Shown here piece after piece: positions 18,171 to 26,601 of a stretch of 64,000 bases of DNA. The stretch comes from Streptomyces sp. WAC 01529 (GTDB lineage: Bacteria; Actinomycetota; Actinomycetes; Streptomycetales; Streptomycetaceae). The stretch covers positions 1,995,001 to 2,059,000 of the forward strand of contig NZ_CP029617.1 in assembly GCF_003945545.1 (NCBI RefSeq), read 5' to 3'. Position 1 is the first letter of the stretch; the number at the start of each line of letters is the position of its first letter. The position numbers and the translations under genes are program-made. The notes below the pieces were generated by a model. It was not told the DNA's origin. It worked only from the letters and a program-made list of their open reading frames with translations, and did no database searches.

Positions 18171-18245
18171 ATGTCGAAGAAGACGCGCATGCGGAAGTGG
18201 CGGGCGAAGAAGCGCAAGGCCAATCACGGCAAGCGCCCCGCGTAG
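18171..18245 (+). CDS. Ribosomal protein bL37-like micro-protein
   Basis: A 24-residue frame from ATG at 18171 to TAG at 18245 encodes a highly basic peptide, MSKKTRMRKWRAKK then RKANHGKRPA. Ten of 24 residues are Lys or Arg. The C-terminal ANHGKRP matches bL37, the 24-residue large-subunit protein seen in mycobacterial ribosome structures. It is far below usual gene-calling limits. There is no strong ribosome site; a short or absent leader is likely. It lies 45 bases after ybaK. Chance identity of length, charge and terminal motif seems unlikely. Confidence 0.75.
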   Translation: MSKKTRMRKWRAKKRKANHGKRPA

Positions 18246-18284
18246 GGGTCACCCGAAGGCCCGCGTAGGGGTCACTCAAGGGCC
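18241..18284. repeat. Short tandem duplication after the bL37 gene
   Basis: CGTAGGGGTCAC occurs at 18241-18252 and again at 18263-18274, with related flanks (GAAGGCCCG and CAAGGGCCC), a 22-base imperfect duplication. The first copy contains the bL37 stop codon. Confidence 0.8.
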
Positions 18285-18289
18285 CTCGC

Positions 18290-18961
18290 TCAGGGAGCCG
18301 TGTCCCCGGGGCGCACCTCGTCGTACGGCTCTTCGTAGGGCACCGCGTACGGCTCCGGGTCGCGCGGCCCGAACAGCGCCGTGAGCCCCAGATGCACGGC
18401 CAGCGCGGCCACCGGCCAGGCGAGGACCGTGCCCTTGGCCTTGAGTTCCATGGGCGCGTCGAAGACGATTCCCTTGCCGAGGGCCTTGGCGTGCGCGGCG
18501 ACGTCCGTCTCGGGGCCGAGCAGGACCCCGAGCCCCCACGCGAGCAGGGCGCCGAACAGGGCGCCGAGGGCGAGCCCGGCGACCATCGGGACTCCCCCGC
18601 TCCTGCGGACCAGGAAGGCGACGGCACCGCTGACGGCGCCGAAGCCGAGCGAGAGCAGAGTGAACGTTCCGTCGACGCCGATCGCCTGTTCGCCCTCGGT
18701 GTCCTTGAGGTAGACCGCCTCGCCGTCCGAGATGAGCGGGACGCGCGGCGCGAGCCAGAGCCACAGCGCGCCGAGCACCAGGCCGCTGAGGGCCACCACG
18801 ACCATGATCAGTGCGGCCTGCAGCAGTTCCTTCTTCATGCCGGGCCCGTCCTCCTCGAATCCGTGCGGAGGCACACCCGCCGACGGTTGCGCGGGTGCCC
18901 GCCAGGGCTCGTTCGAGGGTTCGTCGTGCGGCGGTTGGGAGGGTGTCAGCGGTGCGGTCAC
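18290..18961 (-). CDS. Membrane protein (DUF2567-like)
   Basis: 223 residues from GTG at 18961. The N-terminal 40 residues are proline-rich and polar, followed by four hydrophobic segments (about 44-68, 97-113, 121-141 and 176-195) with an exported loop between the first two (VPLISDGEAVYLKDTEGEQAIG) and another after the third. The tail is acidic and rich in Tyr and Pro. The layout matches the actinobacterial DUF2567 family. No catalytic motif is seen. It lies 34 bases downstream of the ABC permease on the same strand and may share its transcript. Confidence 0.7.
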   Translation of the reverse strand: MTAPLTPSQPPHDEPSNEPWRAPAQPSAGVPPHGFEEDGPGMKKELLQAALIMVVVALSGLVLGALWLWLAPRVPLISDGEAVYLKDTEGEQAIGVDGTFTLLSLGFGAVSGAVAFLVRRSGGVPMVAGLALGALFGALLAWGLGVLLGPETDVAAHAKALGKGIVFDAPMELKAKGTVLAWPVAALAVHLGLTALFGPRDPEPYAVPYEEPYDEVRPGDTAP

Positions 18962-18995
18962 CCACACATCGTGCCAGTACTCCCTGTGCGGCGCG

Positions 18996-19817
18996 TCACC
19001 GGACGGCCGCCCGGCGGTACGCCCAGGTGGCCACGGCGAGCGAGGCGACACCGACCCCCGCGCAGACCGCCAGATCGAGGGCGACGACGGCCCAGTCCGG
19101 CTCCGGCCCGAACGTACGAGCGAAGGCCTCCACTCCGTACGTGGAAGGCAGCAGGTCACGCGCGTACTGCAACAGCGTCGGCATCCGCTCGGCCGGGAGC
19201 ACGCCGAGCAGCAGCGCCGCGGACATGCCCATCTGACCGAGCAGCGTGGCCAGTTCGGGCCGCGGCGCGAGCAGGCCGAGCGCGGCGCCGAGTCCCGCGA
19301 GGGCGGCGCCGGCGAGCGGGATCACCGCGGCGAGCACCCACAGGTGGGTGAGCGGCAGCCCGAAGAGGCCGCAGCCGACGACGGCCGTGACGAGGGTGCC
19401 GGGCACCGTGAAGGAGGCGTACGCGGCGGCCGCGCCCAGCACCACGGCGGCGGGCGGCACGGGCAGGGTGGCGTAGTGGTCGAGCCCGCCGTCGGCGCGG
19501 AGCTGCCCGAAGTACTGCGCGAGCAGGTTGAGCGCGACGAACGCCACGACGAGCACGGACGATCCGGCGACGACGGCACGGGCCTCGCCCCCGCCGTCCA
19601 CGACCCCGCGCATCAGGATCATGATGCCGACGGACTGGAAGGTCGCCACGAAGAGCAGCGGTATCCGCGCGACACGGGCCCGGGAGAGCTGGGCGCGGTA
19701 GACGGCACAGAGCGCGGGGAACAGCCGGGCCCGCGGCCCGAGCTCCGCGGGCCCGCCGAGGTCGGCCTCACCCGGCTCCTCGGCCCGCACCACGACTTCA
19801 AGCGGAACGGCACTCAC
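18996..19817 (-). CDS. ABC-2-type transporter permease
   Basis: 273 residues from GTG at 19817. Six hydrophobic segments lie between about residues 50 and 268, with a soluble N-terminus. The arrangement, including the conserved QYFGQLRADGGLDHYATLPV region before the third segment and LLPAERMPTLLQYARDLLP-like text late in the protein (here VLPAERMPTLLQYA), matches ABC-2 exporters. It pairs with the ATPase at 19882-20916. The substrate (drug, lipid or peptide) cannot be told. Confidence 0.88.
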   Translation of the reverse strand: MSAVPLEVVVRAEEPGEADLGGPAELGPRARLFPALCAVYRAQLSRARVARIPLLFVATFQSVGIMILMRGVVDGGGEARAVVAGSSVLVVAFVALNLLAQYFGQLRADGGLDHYATLPVPPAAVVLGAAAAYASFTVPGTLVTAVVGCGLFGLPLTHLWVLAAVIPLAGAALAGLGAALGLLAPRPELATLLGQMGMSAALLLGVLPAERMPTLLQYARDLLPSTYGVEAFARTFGPEPDWAVVALDLAVCAGVGVASLAVATWAYRRAAVR

Positions 19818-19881
19818 CGGAGAACCCTTCTGTCACTGTCACTGCCACCCTGCGTCACGACGGTTCTCCCCCGGCCCCAGC

Positions 19882-20916
19882 TCACGCCTTCACCAGCCCC
19901 CGCCCACTCCCGCCCAGGGCGAGATAGACGTCCTCGAGACTGGGCGTGGCCACCGTGAAGTCGTCCAGCGCGGCGAACGCGCTCCCGCCGGTCACCGCCG
20001 CGACAGCGGCCCGAGCCTCCTCGGGAGCGAGCCGCAGGGACCACCGGCGCCCGGACTCCACCGCGGAGGAGCGGAGCGCGGCCACCTCGGGGACGTCCAT
20101 CGGCGCCCGCTCGCGCCACACCAGTTCCACCCGCACCTCGTCCGCGACCTTCTCCTTGAGCCCGGCGGGGCTGTCACAGGCGATGACCTTGCCCCGGTCG
20201 AGCACGGCGACCCGGTCGAGGACGGTCTCCGCCTCGATCACGTTGTGCGTGACGAGCAGCACGGTCGTCCCGCGCTCGGCCCGGCGCCAGTCGATCGCCG
20301 CCCACACGGCACGGCGCGCGACGGGGTCCATCCCGGTGGTCGGCTCGTCCAGGACGAGCAGCGGCCGCTCCCCCACCAGCGCGGTGGCGAAGCAGGCGAG
20401 GCGGCGCTGCCCGCCGGAGAGCTTCTTCAAAGGCCGCGAGGCCAGCGCGGTGAGTCCGAGTTCCTCCAGGACGGCGTCCCGTTCGGCCCGCGCCCTGCGC
20501 ACGTCGAGCCCTCGCAGCCGCCCCGTCGTCTCGACGGCCAGCGACACGGTCAGCTCGTCGAGCGCGGTGGACTCCTGCCCGAGGTAGGCGAGGATCCGCG
20601 CCGCCCGCTCGGGGTGGCGCACGATGTCGTGGCCGAGGATGTCGACCGTGCCGCTGTCGGGCCGCATCAGCCCGGTCAGCTGGCGTACGAGGGTGGACTT
20701 GCCGGCGCCGTTGGGACCGAGCAGCCCGAAGATCTCCCCGCGGCGGACCGTCAGGCAGATGCCGTCGGTGGCGCGGACCTCGGGCGTCGCGGGCCTGCCG
20801 CGCCTGCCTCGGGCGGCGGGGTAGGTCTTGACCAGGTCGCGCACCGCGCAGACGGCGTCGATGCCGTGTTCCTGACGGAGTCCCTGTCGGACTGCCGGTG
20901 CGGGGCGCGTACTCAC
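19882..20916 (-). CDS. ABC transporter ATP-binding protein
   Basis: 344 residues from GTG at 20916. Complete nucleotide-binding motifs: Walker A GLLGPNGAGKSTL, Q-loop YLGQES, signature LSGGQRR, Walker B LLVLDEPTTGMDP and H-loop VTHNV. The C-terminal 80 residues form the extension typical of ABC-2 drug-exporter ATPases of the CcmA/DrrA type. The permease follows after 64 bases, which contain GGAGAACC (19819-19826) and its complement GGTTCTCC (19862-19869), so a long-looped hairpin may separate the two cistrons. Confidence 0.93.
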   Translation of the reverse strand: MSTRPAPAVRQGLRQEHGIDAVCAVRDLVKTYPAARGRRGRPATPEVRATDGICLTVRRGEIFGLLGPNGAGKSTLVRQLTGLMRPDSGTVDILGHDIVRHPERAARILAYLGQESTALDELTVSLAVETTGRLRGLDVRRARAERDAVLEELGLTALASRPLKKLSGGQRRLACFATALVGERPLLVLDEPTTGMDPVARRAVWAAIDWRRAERGTTVLLVTHNVIEAETVLDRVAVLDRGKVIACDSPAGLKEKVADEVRVELVWRERAPMDVPEVAALRSSAVESGRRWSLRLAPEEARAAVAAVTGGSAFAALDDFTVATPSLEDVYLALGGSGRGLVKA

Positions 20917-20979
20917 GAAGGACGAGACTACGGGGTCCGCGGGCGCGGATGACGCCCGGGGCGCCCCGTACGCCCCGTA

Positions 20980-22221
20980 TCAGTCACCTGCGCGGCCCCC
21001 CGCGGGCGCGTGCTCGGCGGCGGTCCGGGCGTCGACCTCCCGCCAGAAGCCGGCCCGGATCGCGTACCTGTCGTGCTCGTCGATCTGGTCGTCCTTGTGG
21101 GCGAGCAGGCCGAACCGGGCCGCGTAGCGCAGCAGCTCGCCGTCGATGCGGTGCGGGATGCGGGGGTACATCGTCGACAGTTTCTGCAGGTTGTGCTGTT
21201 CGGGCAGGCGCGTCATCCACCGCCGGGCGAACACCTGTCCCACCTCAAAAGGGTCGCCGCCGACCGTGGTGATGTCCTCCTCCCGGTCCGCCCAGCGCTG
21301 CTCGGCCGTCGTCAGCTGGGCGAGGGTGGGCAGGGCCGCGGCCTCGGGGCCCTCGGGCGCACCGCCCGGCCGCTCGACCCAGCCCTTGTCGGAGGACCAG
21401 CGCAGCGTCGCGCTCGTGGGGTGCTGCGCCGGCTGGGTGCCGGGGCCGCGCAGGGCGGCCAGGTCCTTGGGGGTGGGCACGGCCTTGCCCGGGGGGACGC
21501 GCTGTTCGCCGGGCTCCCGGCCGTTGGACGCGGCGTCGGCGTGCCGGGCGGGGGCGGCCTCCTCCTCCGCCCGCTGCGCGGCGGCGGCGAGCGCGGACTC
21601 CGGCAGCGGTGCGGAGAGGATGGCGGCGATCTCGGGGCGCGGCGCGGGCGGTGGCGCGCAGATGCCGGTGAGTTCCTTGGGGCGTACGGCCTTGGTGATC
21701 CACGCCCGGTCGAGGACGCGCCGCTCGTCGGCCTCGGCGACCAGGTCCTCCGACTGGTTGTAGTCGCCGTCGGCGGCCTGCACGGCCCACAGGTGAACGG
21801 CGACGCCGTGCTCCTTGGCGGCCATCATGCCGGGCAGCAGATCCCCGTCACCGGTGACGAGCACGATGTCGGAGCAGGCGCGGTTGCGGGCCAGCTCGGT
21901 CAGCTCGGCGTGCATGGCGGCGTCCACGCCCTTCTGCGCCCACCGTCCGTCGCTGCGGGTCAGGGCGCCGAGCCGGACCGTCACGCGCGGCATGACCCGC
22001 AGCCGCCGGTGCTCGGGCTGGGGTACGCGGTCGGGGGCCCCGTCGAACCAGTAGATGCGAAGGAGCGGGCGCTGGGTCTCGGATTCCGCGCGCTCGCGCA
22101 GGCCCTGGATCAAGGCGGCGTGGTCGACGGTGATCCGGGACCTGGAGGGTTCCCCCGCGAGGAGACTCGCGGCGGCACCCAGCAGATACCCGGCGTCCAC
22201 CAGGACGATGCAGCGGTCCAC
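20980..22221 (-). CDS. NYN-domain (PIN-like) putative RNase
   Basis: 413 residues from GTG at 22221, preferred because GAGG lies about eight bases upstream; GTG at 22230 would add three residues. Residues 1-150 form a NYN/PIN-like nuclease domain: CIVLVDAGYLLGAA with the first catalytic Asp, DGAPDR, KGVDAAMHAELTELA, and DIVLVTGDGDLLPGM with paired Asp. A proline/alanine-rich linker (about 195-310) joins a C-terminal helical region containing FARRWMTRLPEQ and a RIDGELLRYAARFG block that may bind RNA. NYN proteins cut or bind structured RNA; the target here is unknown. A striking 10-bp repeat array precedes the gene (22241-22301). Confidence 0.85.
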   Translation of the reverse strand: MDRCIVLVDAGYLLGAAASLLAGEPSRSRITVDHAALIQGLRERAESETQRPLLRIYWFDGAPDRVPQPEHRRLRVMPRVTVRLGALTRSDGRWAQKGVDAAMHAELTELARNRACSDIVLVTGDGDLLPGMMAAKEHGVAVHLWAVQAADGDYNQSEDLVAEADERRVLDRAWITKAVRPKELTGICAPPPAPRPEIAAILSAPLPESALAAAAQRAEEEAAPARHADAASNGREPGEQRVPPGKAVPTPKDLAALRGPGTQPAQHPTSATLRWSSDKGWVERPGGAPEGPEAAALPTLAQLTTAEQRWADREEDITTVGGDPFEVGQVFARRWMTRLPEQHNLQKLSTMYPRIPHRIDGELLRYAARFGLLAHKDDQIDEHDRYAIRAGFWREVDARTAAEHAPAGGRAGD

Positions 22222-22240
22222 GCGATCCACCCTCTTTCCC

Positions 22241-22301
22241 TGGAGGTTCTCCGGCGTTCCGGGAAGTTCCTGAAAAGTGTCCGGAGGTTCCTGGACGTTC
22301 C
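22241..22301. repeat. Array of degenerate 10-bp repeats upstream of the NYN gene
   Basis: Read on the minus strand, 22301 down to 22241 splits into GGAACGTCCA, GGAACCTCCG, GACACTTTTCA, GGAACTTCCC, GGAACGCCGG and AGAACCTCCA: five decamers near the consensus GGAACNTCCN and one diverged 11-mer. The period equals one helical turn. The array ends 20 bases before the NYN start codon, where a regulator array or part of the 5' leader would lie. Confidence 0.75.
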
Positions 22302-22556
22302 CTAGAAGGCCCACGAACACACCCTGTGACGAGAAGGAATCAGGGGTGCGGTGCGGGACCGCGTCGGGTTTGCTTCGAGTCTGCCCGACCTGGCGGAGGT
22401 TAACGGGCGGAACTCGATCTTCGGCGTGGCGCATCGGGGCATTACTGGGGGAGAGCCCTTATTACGCACGGTAATTATCCGAAATGCGCCGTCTGCCCGC
22501 GTATGTGAGTCTGGTCGCGTCATGGCCCCCAGATCCCCCTCAGGAGGAAGATCACC
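22302..22556. other. Divergent intergenic region between the NYN gene and the small hydrophilic gene
   Basis: About 255 bases without a gene. It contains an AT-rich patch at 22437-22485 with ATTAC-GCACG-GTAAT (22461-22475), a 5-bp inverted repeat that may mark the promoter of the plus-strand gene, and a strong ribosome site AGGAGGAAG at 22542-22550. No open frame with Streptomyces-like third-position GC bias is seen. Confidence 0.5.
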
Positions 22557-22736
22557 ATGGCCAAGAACAAGAATCGCAAGCAGGGCAGCCAGGAGAACCG
22601 CGCCTCGGCGGCCGAGCAGGCGTCGGAGCAGGCCAAGTCGGCCGCCGCCGAGGCCCAGTCGCCGATGGAGTCGCAGGCTCAGGGCAGCCCCGCTGATGTT
22701 GCCCGTAAGCACCAGCGTCGCTTCGGCCACAACTGA
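22557..22736 (+). CDS. Small hydrophilic protein
   Basis: 59 residues from ATG at 22557, with a near-perfect ribosome site (AGGAGGAAG) six bases upstream. It starts MAKNKNRKQGSQENRAS, has a middle rich in Ala, Glu, Gln and Ser, and ends DVARKHQRRFGHN. There is no hydrophobic segment and no cysteine; it is probably disordered and cytoplasmic. Streptomyces genomes carry such a gene beside dnaE, described only as a small hydrophilic protein. Strong initiation signals and a strong terminator suggest high expression. Function unknown. Confidence 0.85.
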   Translation: MAKNKNRKQGSQENRASAAEQASEQAKSAAAEAQSPMESQAQGSPADVARKHQRRFGHN

Positions 22737-22752
22737 CGCACACTGAGGCACA

Positions 22753-22789
22753 CATGAGGGGCGCACCCGGATCGGGTGCGCCCCTCATG
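22753..22789. terminator. Bidirectional terminator between the small gene and dnaE
   Basis: Perfect 17-bp arms (22753-22769 and 22773-22789) with a 3-base loop, placed between the convergent stops at 22736 and 22833, so it can end both transcripts. Confidence 0.9.
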
Positions 22790-22832
22790 CTCTTGCCCGG
22801 GGCCGGGCCCGGCCCGCCGCCGAGGGTCCGGC

Positions 22833-25800
22833 TCAGCCCGCCAGGCAGGACGGGCCGAGCAGCACCTTCAGATCACCGAAGAGCGCCGGGTCCGGCTTCA
22901 CCCGGTGCCGGTCGAGCCGGAGCACCGTGGTCTTCTGGGCCCCCTGGAGCTTGATCCGCACCTCGCTGTTGCCGCGGTGGTGGCTCAGGACCTCGCCGAG
23001 CCGGTGGACCATCGGCGGGCTCACCTTCACGGTCGGGATGGTGATCACCACGGGCGCGTTGGTGCCCGCGTTCGACAGGTCGGGGACCTGGAGCTCCATC
23101 GCGACGAGGCGCGGCACGTCCTCGCGCTTGTCGAGGCGTCCCTTGACGAAGACCACGGCGTCCTCGACGAGTTGGGTCGACACCAGCTGGTAGGTGGCCG
23201 GGAAGAACATGCACTCGATGGAACCGGCGAGGTCCTCGACGGTGGCGATGGCCCATGCGTTGCCCTGCTTGGTCATCTTGCGCTGGAGGCCGGAGATGAT
23301 GCCGCCGATGGTGACGACCGAGCCGTCGGAGAAGTCACCGCCGGTGAGCTGCCCGATGCCCGCGTCGGCCTTGTCGGAGAGCACGTGCTCCAGGCCGAAG
23401 AGCGGGTGGTCGGAGACGTAGAGCCCGAGCATCTCCCGCTCCTGGGCGAGCAGATACGTCTTCTCCCACTCGTCCTCGGAGAACTCCACGTCGAGCCCGA
23501 AGCCCGGCTCGTCGCCGCCGGACTCCTCGCCCATCCCGCCGAAGAGGTCGAACTGCCCCTCGGCCTCCTTGCGCTTGACCGCGACGACGTTGTCGATCAT
23601 CGGCTCGTACTGCGCGGTGAGGCCCTTGCGGGTGTGCCCCATCGTGTCGAAGGCGCCCGCCTTGATGAGCGATTCCGTGGTGCGCTTGTTGCACGCGGCC
23701 GCCTCGACCTTGTCGAGGTAGTCGGGGAAGGAGGTGAACTTCCCCTTCGCCTTGCGCGAGCGGATGATCGACTCCACCACGTTCGTACCGACGTTGCGGA
23801 CCGCCTCAAGGCCGAAGAGGATCACGTCGTCGCCCTGCGCGGCGAAGTTGTGCACGGACTCGTTCACGTTCGGCGGGAGGACCTTGATGCCCATGCGCCG
23901 GCACTCGTTCAGATAGACGGCCGACTTGTCCTTGTCGTCCTTCACCGAGGTGAGCAGCGCGGCCATGTACTCGGCCGGGTAGTTCGCCTTGAGGTAGGCG
24001 GTCCAGTAGGTGACCAGGCCGTACGCGGAGGAGTGCGCCTTGTTGAACGCGTAGCCGGCGAAGGGGACCAGGACGTCCCACAGGGCCTGGATGGCCTCGT
24101 CGGAGTAGCCGTTCTTCCGGGCGCCCGCCTGGAAGAGGACGAAGTTCTTCTCCAGCTCCTCGGGCTTCTTCTTGCCCATCACGCGGCGCAGGATGTCGGC
24201 TTCGCCGAGGCTGTAGCCCGCGACGATCTGGGCGGCCTTCTGCACCTGCTCCTGGTACACGATGAGGCCATAGGTGAGGCCGAGCGTCTCCTTCAGGGGC
24301 TCTTCGAGCTCCGGGTGGATCGGCGTGATCTCCTGGCGGCCGTTCTTGCGCTCGGCGTAGTTCGTGTGCGAGTTCATTCCCATCGGGCCCGGCCGGTACA
24401 GGGCCGAGACGGCGGAAATGTCCTCGAAGTTGTCGGGCTGCATCTGGCGCAGCAGGGAGCGCATCGGGCCGCCGTCGAACTGGAAGACGCCGAGGGTGTC
24501 ACCGCGGCAGAGCAGTTCGAAGGTCTTCGGGTCGTCGAGCGGGAGGGAGAGCATCTCCAGCTCGATGCCCTTGTTCGCCTTCACCATCTTGACGGCGTCG
24601 TCCATGATGGTGAGGTTGCGCAGGCCCAGGAAGTCCATCTTGAGCAGGCCGAGCGACTCGCACTGGGGGTAGTCCCACTGCGTGATGGTCACGCCGTCGG
24701 TGTGCCGCACCCAGATCGGCGCGTGGTCGACGATCGGCTCGCTGGACATGATCACGCCGGCCGCGTGCACACCCATCTGCCGGACCAGGCCCTCCACACC
24801 CTTGGCGGTGTCGATGACCTTCTTCACGTCGGGCTCGTTCTCGTACATCCCCCGGATCTCGCCCGCCTCGCTGTAGCGCGGGTGGCTGGGGTTGGTGATG
24901 CCGTCGAGGTCGATGCCCTTGCCGAGGACGTCGGCGGGCATCGCCTTGGTGAGGCGGTCGCCCATCGCGTACGGATATCCGAGCACGCGCGCGGAGTCCT
25001 TGATGGCGTTCTTCGCCTTGATCTTTCCGTACGTGCCGATCATGGCGACCTTGTCGGCGCCGTACTTCTCCGTCACGTACCGGATCACTTCCACGCGCCT
25101 GCGCTCGTCGAAGTCGATGTCGACGTCGGGCATGGAGACGCGCTCGGGGTTGAGGAACCGCTCGAAGATCAGACCGTGCGTGATCGGGTCGAGGTCGGTG
25201 ATGCCCATGGCGTACGCGACGATCGAACCGGCCGCGGAGCCTCGGCCGGGGCCGACCGCGATGCCGTTGTTCTTGGCCCACATGATGAAGTCGGCGACCA
25301 CGAGGAAGTACCCCGGGAACCCCATCTGGATGATGATGTCCATCTCGTACTCGGCCTGCTTCTGGCGGTCCTCGGGGACGCCGGCCGGGTAGCGGCGCGC
25401 CATGCCGCGGCGGACTTCCTCCTGGAACCAGGTGACCTCGGTGAAGCCCTCGGGGATGTCGAACTTCGGCATCAGGTCGCGCTTCTCGAACATCCCGGTG
25501 GTGTCGATCTGCTCCGCGACCAGGAGCGTGTTGCGGCAGCCCTCCTGCCATGCGTCCGAGGAGTCGATCGCGTACATCTCGTCCGTCGACTTCAGGTAGT
25601 AACCCGTCCCGTCGAAGCGGAAGCGGTCCGGGTCCGAGAGGTTCTTGCCGGTCTGGATGCAGAGCAGGGCGTCGTGGGCGGTCGACTCATGCGCGTACGT
25701 GTAGTGCGAGTCGTTCGTCACCAGGGGCGGGATGCCGAGCTTCTTGCCGATCTCCAGCAGCCCGTCACGGACCCGGCGCTCGATCTCGATGCCGTGGTCC

Positions 25801-26375
25801 ATCAGCTCCAGGAAGTACCGGTCCTTGCCGAAGATCTCCTGGTACTCCGCCGCCGACTTCAGCGCCTCGTCGAACTGGCCGAGGCGCAGTCGCGTCTGGA
25901 GCTCACCCGAGGGGCAACCGGTCGAGGCGATCAGCCCCTCGGACCACTGGGAGATCGTCTCCTTGTCCATACGCGGCCACTTCTGGAGCCAGCCCTCCGC
26001 GTAGGCGTCCGAGGAGAGGCGGAAGAGGTTGTGCAGACCGGTCTTGTTCGCCGCCCAGATCGTCTTGTGGGTATAACCACCCGAACCCGACACGTCGTCG
26101 CGCTTCTGGTGCGGCTGGCCCCACTGGATCTTGCGCTTGTTGCGCCGCGACTCCGGCGCCACATACGCCTCGATCCCGATGATCGGCGTGACCCCCGCCT
26201 TCTGGGCCGAGTGGAAGAAGTCGTACGCCCCGTGCAGGTTGCCGTGGTCGGACATGGCGATGTGCGTCATGCCCATCTCATTGCACGCGTTGAACATGTC
26301 CTTGAGCCGCGCGGCACCGTCAAGCAGCGAGTACTGGGTGTGCACGTGCAGGTGCGTGAAGGGCGGCTTGGTCAC
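22833..26375 (-). CDS. dnaE: DNA polymerase III alpha subunit (replicative)
   Basis: 1180 residues from GTG at 26375, with GGAGG nine bases upstream. This is the main chromosomal replicase. An N-terminal PHP domain has FTHLHVHTQYSLLDG (His8, His10, His12), SDHGNLHG and TNDSHYTY; in mycobacterial DnaE1 the PHP domain is the proofreading exonuclease, and the metal ligands look intact here. The palm includes GPGRGSAAGS and catalytic aspartates in PDVDIDFDE (about residues 416-424). The tandem helix-hairpin-helix region and a C-terminal OB domain (about 1020-1090) follow. Length and intact ligands fit DnaE1, not the error-prone DnaE2. Its ribosome site lies inside the 10-bp palindrome GGAGGCCTCC. 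Confidence 0.97.
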   Translation of the reverse strand: MTKPPFTHLHVHTQYSLLDGAARLKDMFNACNEMGMTHIAMSDHGNLHGAYDFFHSAQKAGVTPIIGIEAYVAPESRRNKRKIQWGQPHQKRDDVSGSGGYTHKTIWAANKTGLHNLFRLSSDAYAEGWLQKWPRMDKETISQWSEGLIASTGCPSGELQTRLRLGQFDEALKSAAEYQEIFGKDRYFLELMDHGIEIERRVRDGLLEIGKKLGIPPLVTNDSHYTYAHESTAHDALLCIQTGKNLSDPDRFRFDGTGYYLKSTDEMYAIDSSDAWQEGCRNTLLVAEQIDTTGMFEKRDLMPKFDIPEGFTEVTWFQEEVRRGMARRYPAGVPEDRQKQAEYEMDIIIQMGFPGYFLVVADFIMWAKNNGIAVGPGRGSAAGSIVAYAMGITDLDPITHGLIFERFLNPERVSMPDVDIDFDERRRVEVIRYVTEKYGADKVAMIGTYGKIKAKNAIKDSARVLGYPYAMGDRLTKAMPADVLGKGIDLDGITNPSHPRYSEAGEIRGMYENEPDVKKVIDTAKGVEGLVRQMGVHAAGVIMSSEPIVDHAPIWVRHTDGVTITQWDYPQCESLGLLKMDFLGLRNLTIMDDAVKMVKANKGIELEMLSLPLDDPKTFELLCRGDTLGVFQFDGGPMRSLLRQMQPDNFEDISAVSALYRPGPMGMNSHTNYAERKNGRQEITPIHPELEEPLKETLGLTYGLIVYQEQVQKAAQIVAGYSLGEADILRRVMGKKKPEELEKNFVLFQAGARKNGYSDEAIQALWDVLVPFAGYAFNKAHSSAYGLVTYWTAYLKANYPAEYMAALLTSVKDDKDKSAVYLNECRRMGIKVLPPNVNESVHNFAAQGDDVILFGLEAVRNVGTNVVESIIRSRKAKGKFTSFPDYLDKVEAAACNKRTTESLIKAGAFDTMGHTRKGLTAQYEPMIDNVVAVKRKEAEGQFDLFGGMGEESGGDEPGFGLDVEFSEDEWEKTYLLAQEREMLGLYVSDHPLFGLEHVLSDKADAGIGQLTGGDFSDGSVVTIGGIISGLQRKMTKQGNAWAIATVEDLAGSIECMFFPATYQLVSTQLVEDAVVFVKGRLDKREDVPRLVAMELQVPDLSNAGTNAPVVITIPTVKVSPPMVHRLGEVLSHHRGNSEVRIKLQGAQKTTVLRLDRHRVKPDPALFGDLKVLLGPSCLAG

Positions 26376-26438
26376 GGTGGGAGGCCTCCGGAGAACGGGT
26401 GGTAACGGGCTGCGGACAGTCTTGGGGGACAGCGACGA

Positions 26439-26444
26439 AGTCTA
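26439..26444 (-). promoter_or_regulatory. Candidate -10 of the dnaE promoter
   Basis: On the minus strand TAGACT fits TAnnnT and lies 63 bases before the GTG start. No convincing -35 was found. Confidence 0.3.
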
Positions 26445-26549
26445 ATCCGGGGCACTGACAGCGGGCGGGCACTCGGGAGTACGGTCGTGCGTTGGAAGAG
26501 GCGGAGCGCCTGCCCCACGGGCGGGATCTCCGCCCCGAGGCCCGCACCC

Positions 26550-26577
26550 CTTGTCACGCACGACTTGTCACGCACGA
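26550..26577. repeat. Perfect 14-bp tandem repeat before the DUF2252 gene
   Basis: CTTGTCACGCACGA occurs twice without a gap (26550-26563 and 26564-26577), ending nine bases before the AGGAGG ribosome site of the gene at 26602. Each copy holds TTGTCA, close to a -35 hexamer. Confidence 0.85.
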
Positions 26578-26601
26578 CCCCGCACCAGGAGGCACCCAGC
26601 G

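Noticed and set aside
18996..20916. Antibiotic self-resistance exporter
   Set aside because: The ABC-2 pair is isolated from any biosynthetic genes, so a specific drug substrate cannot be claimed.
22776..26405. A 1209-residue open frame on the plus strand opposite dnaE
   Set aside because: It mirrors dnaE codon by codon, its product is rich in Val, Asp, Gly and Leu without motifs, and such frames are usual opposite GC-rich genes.
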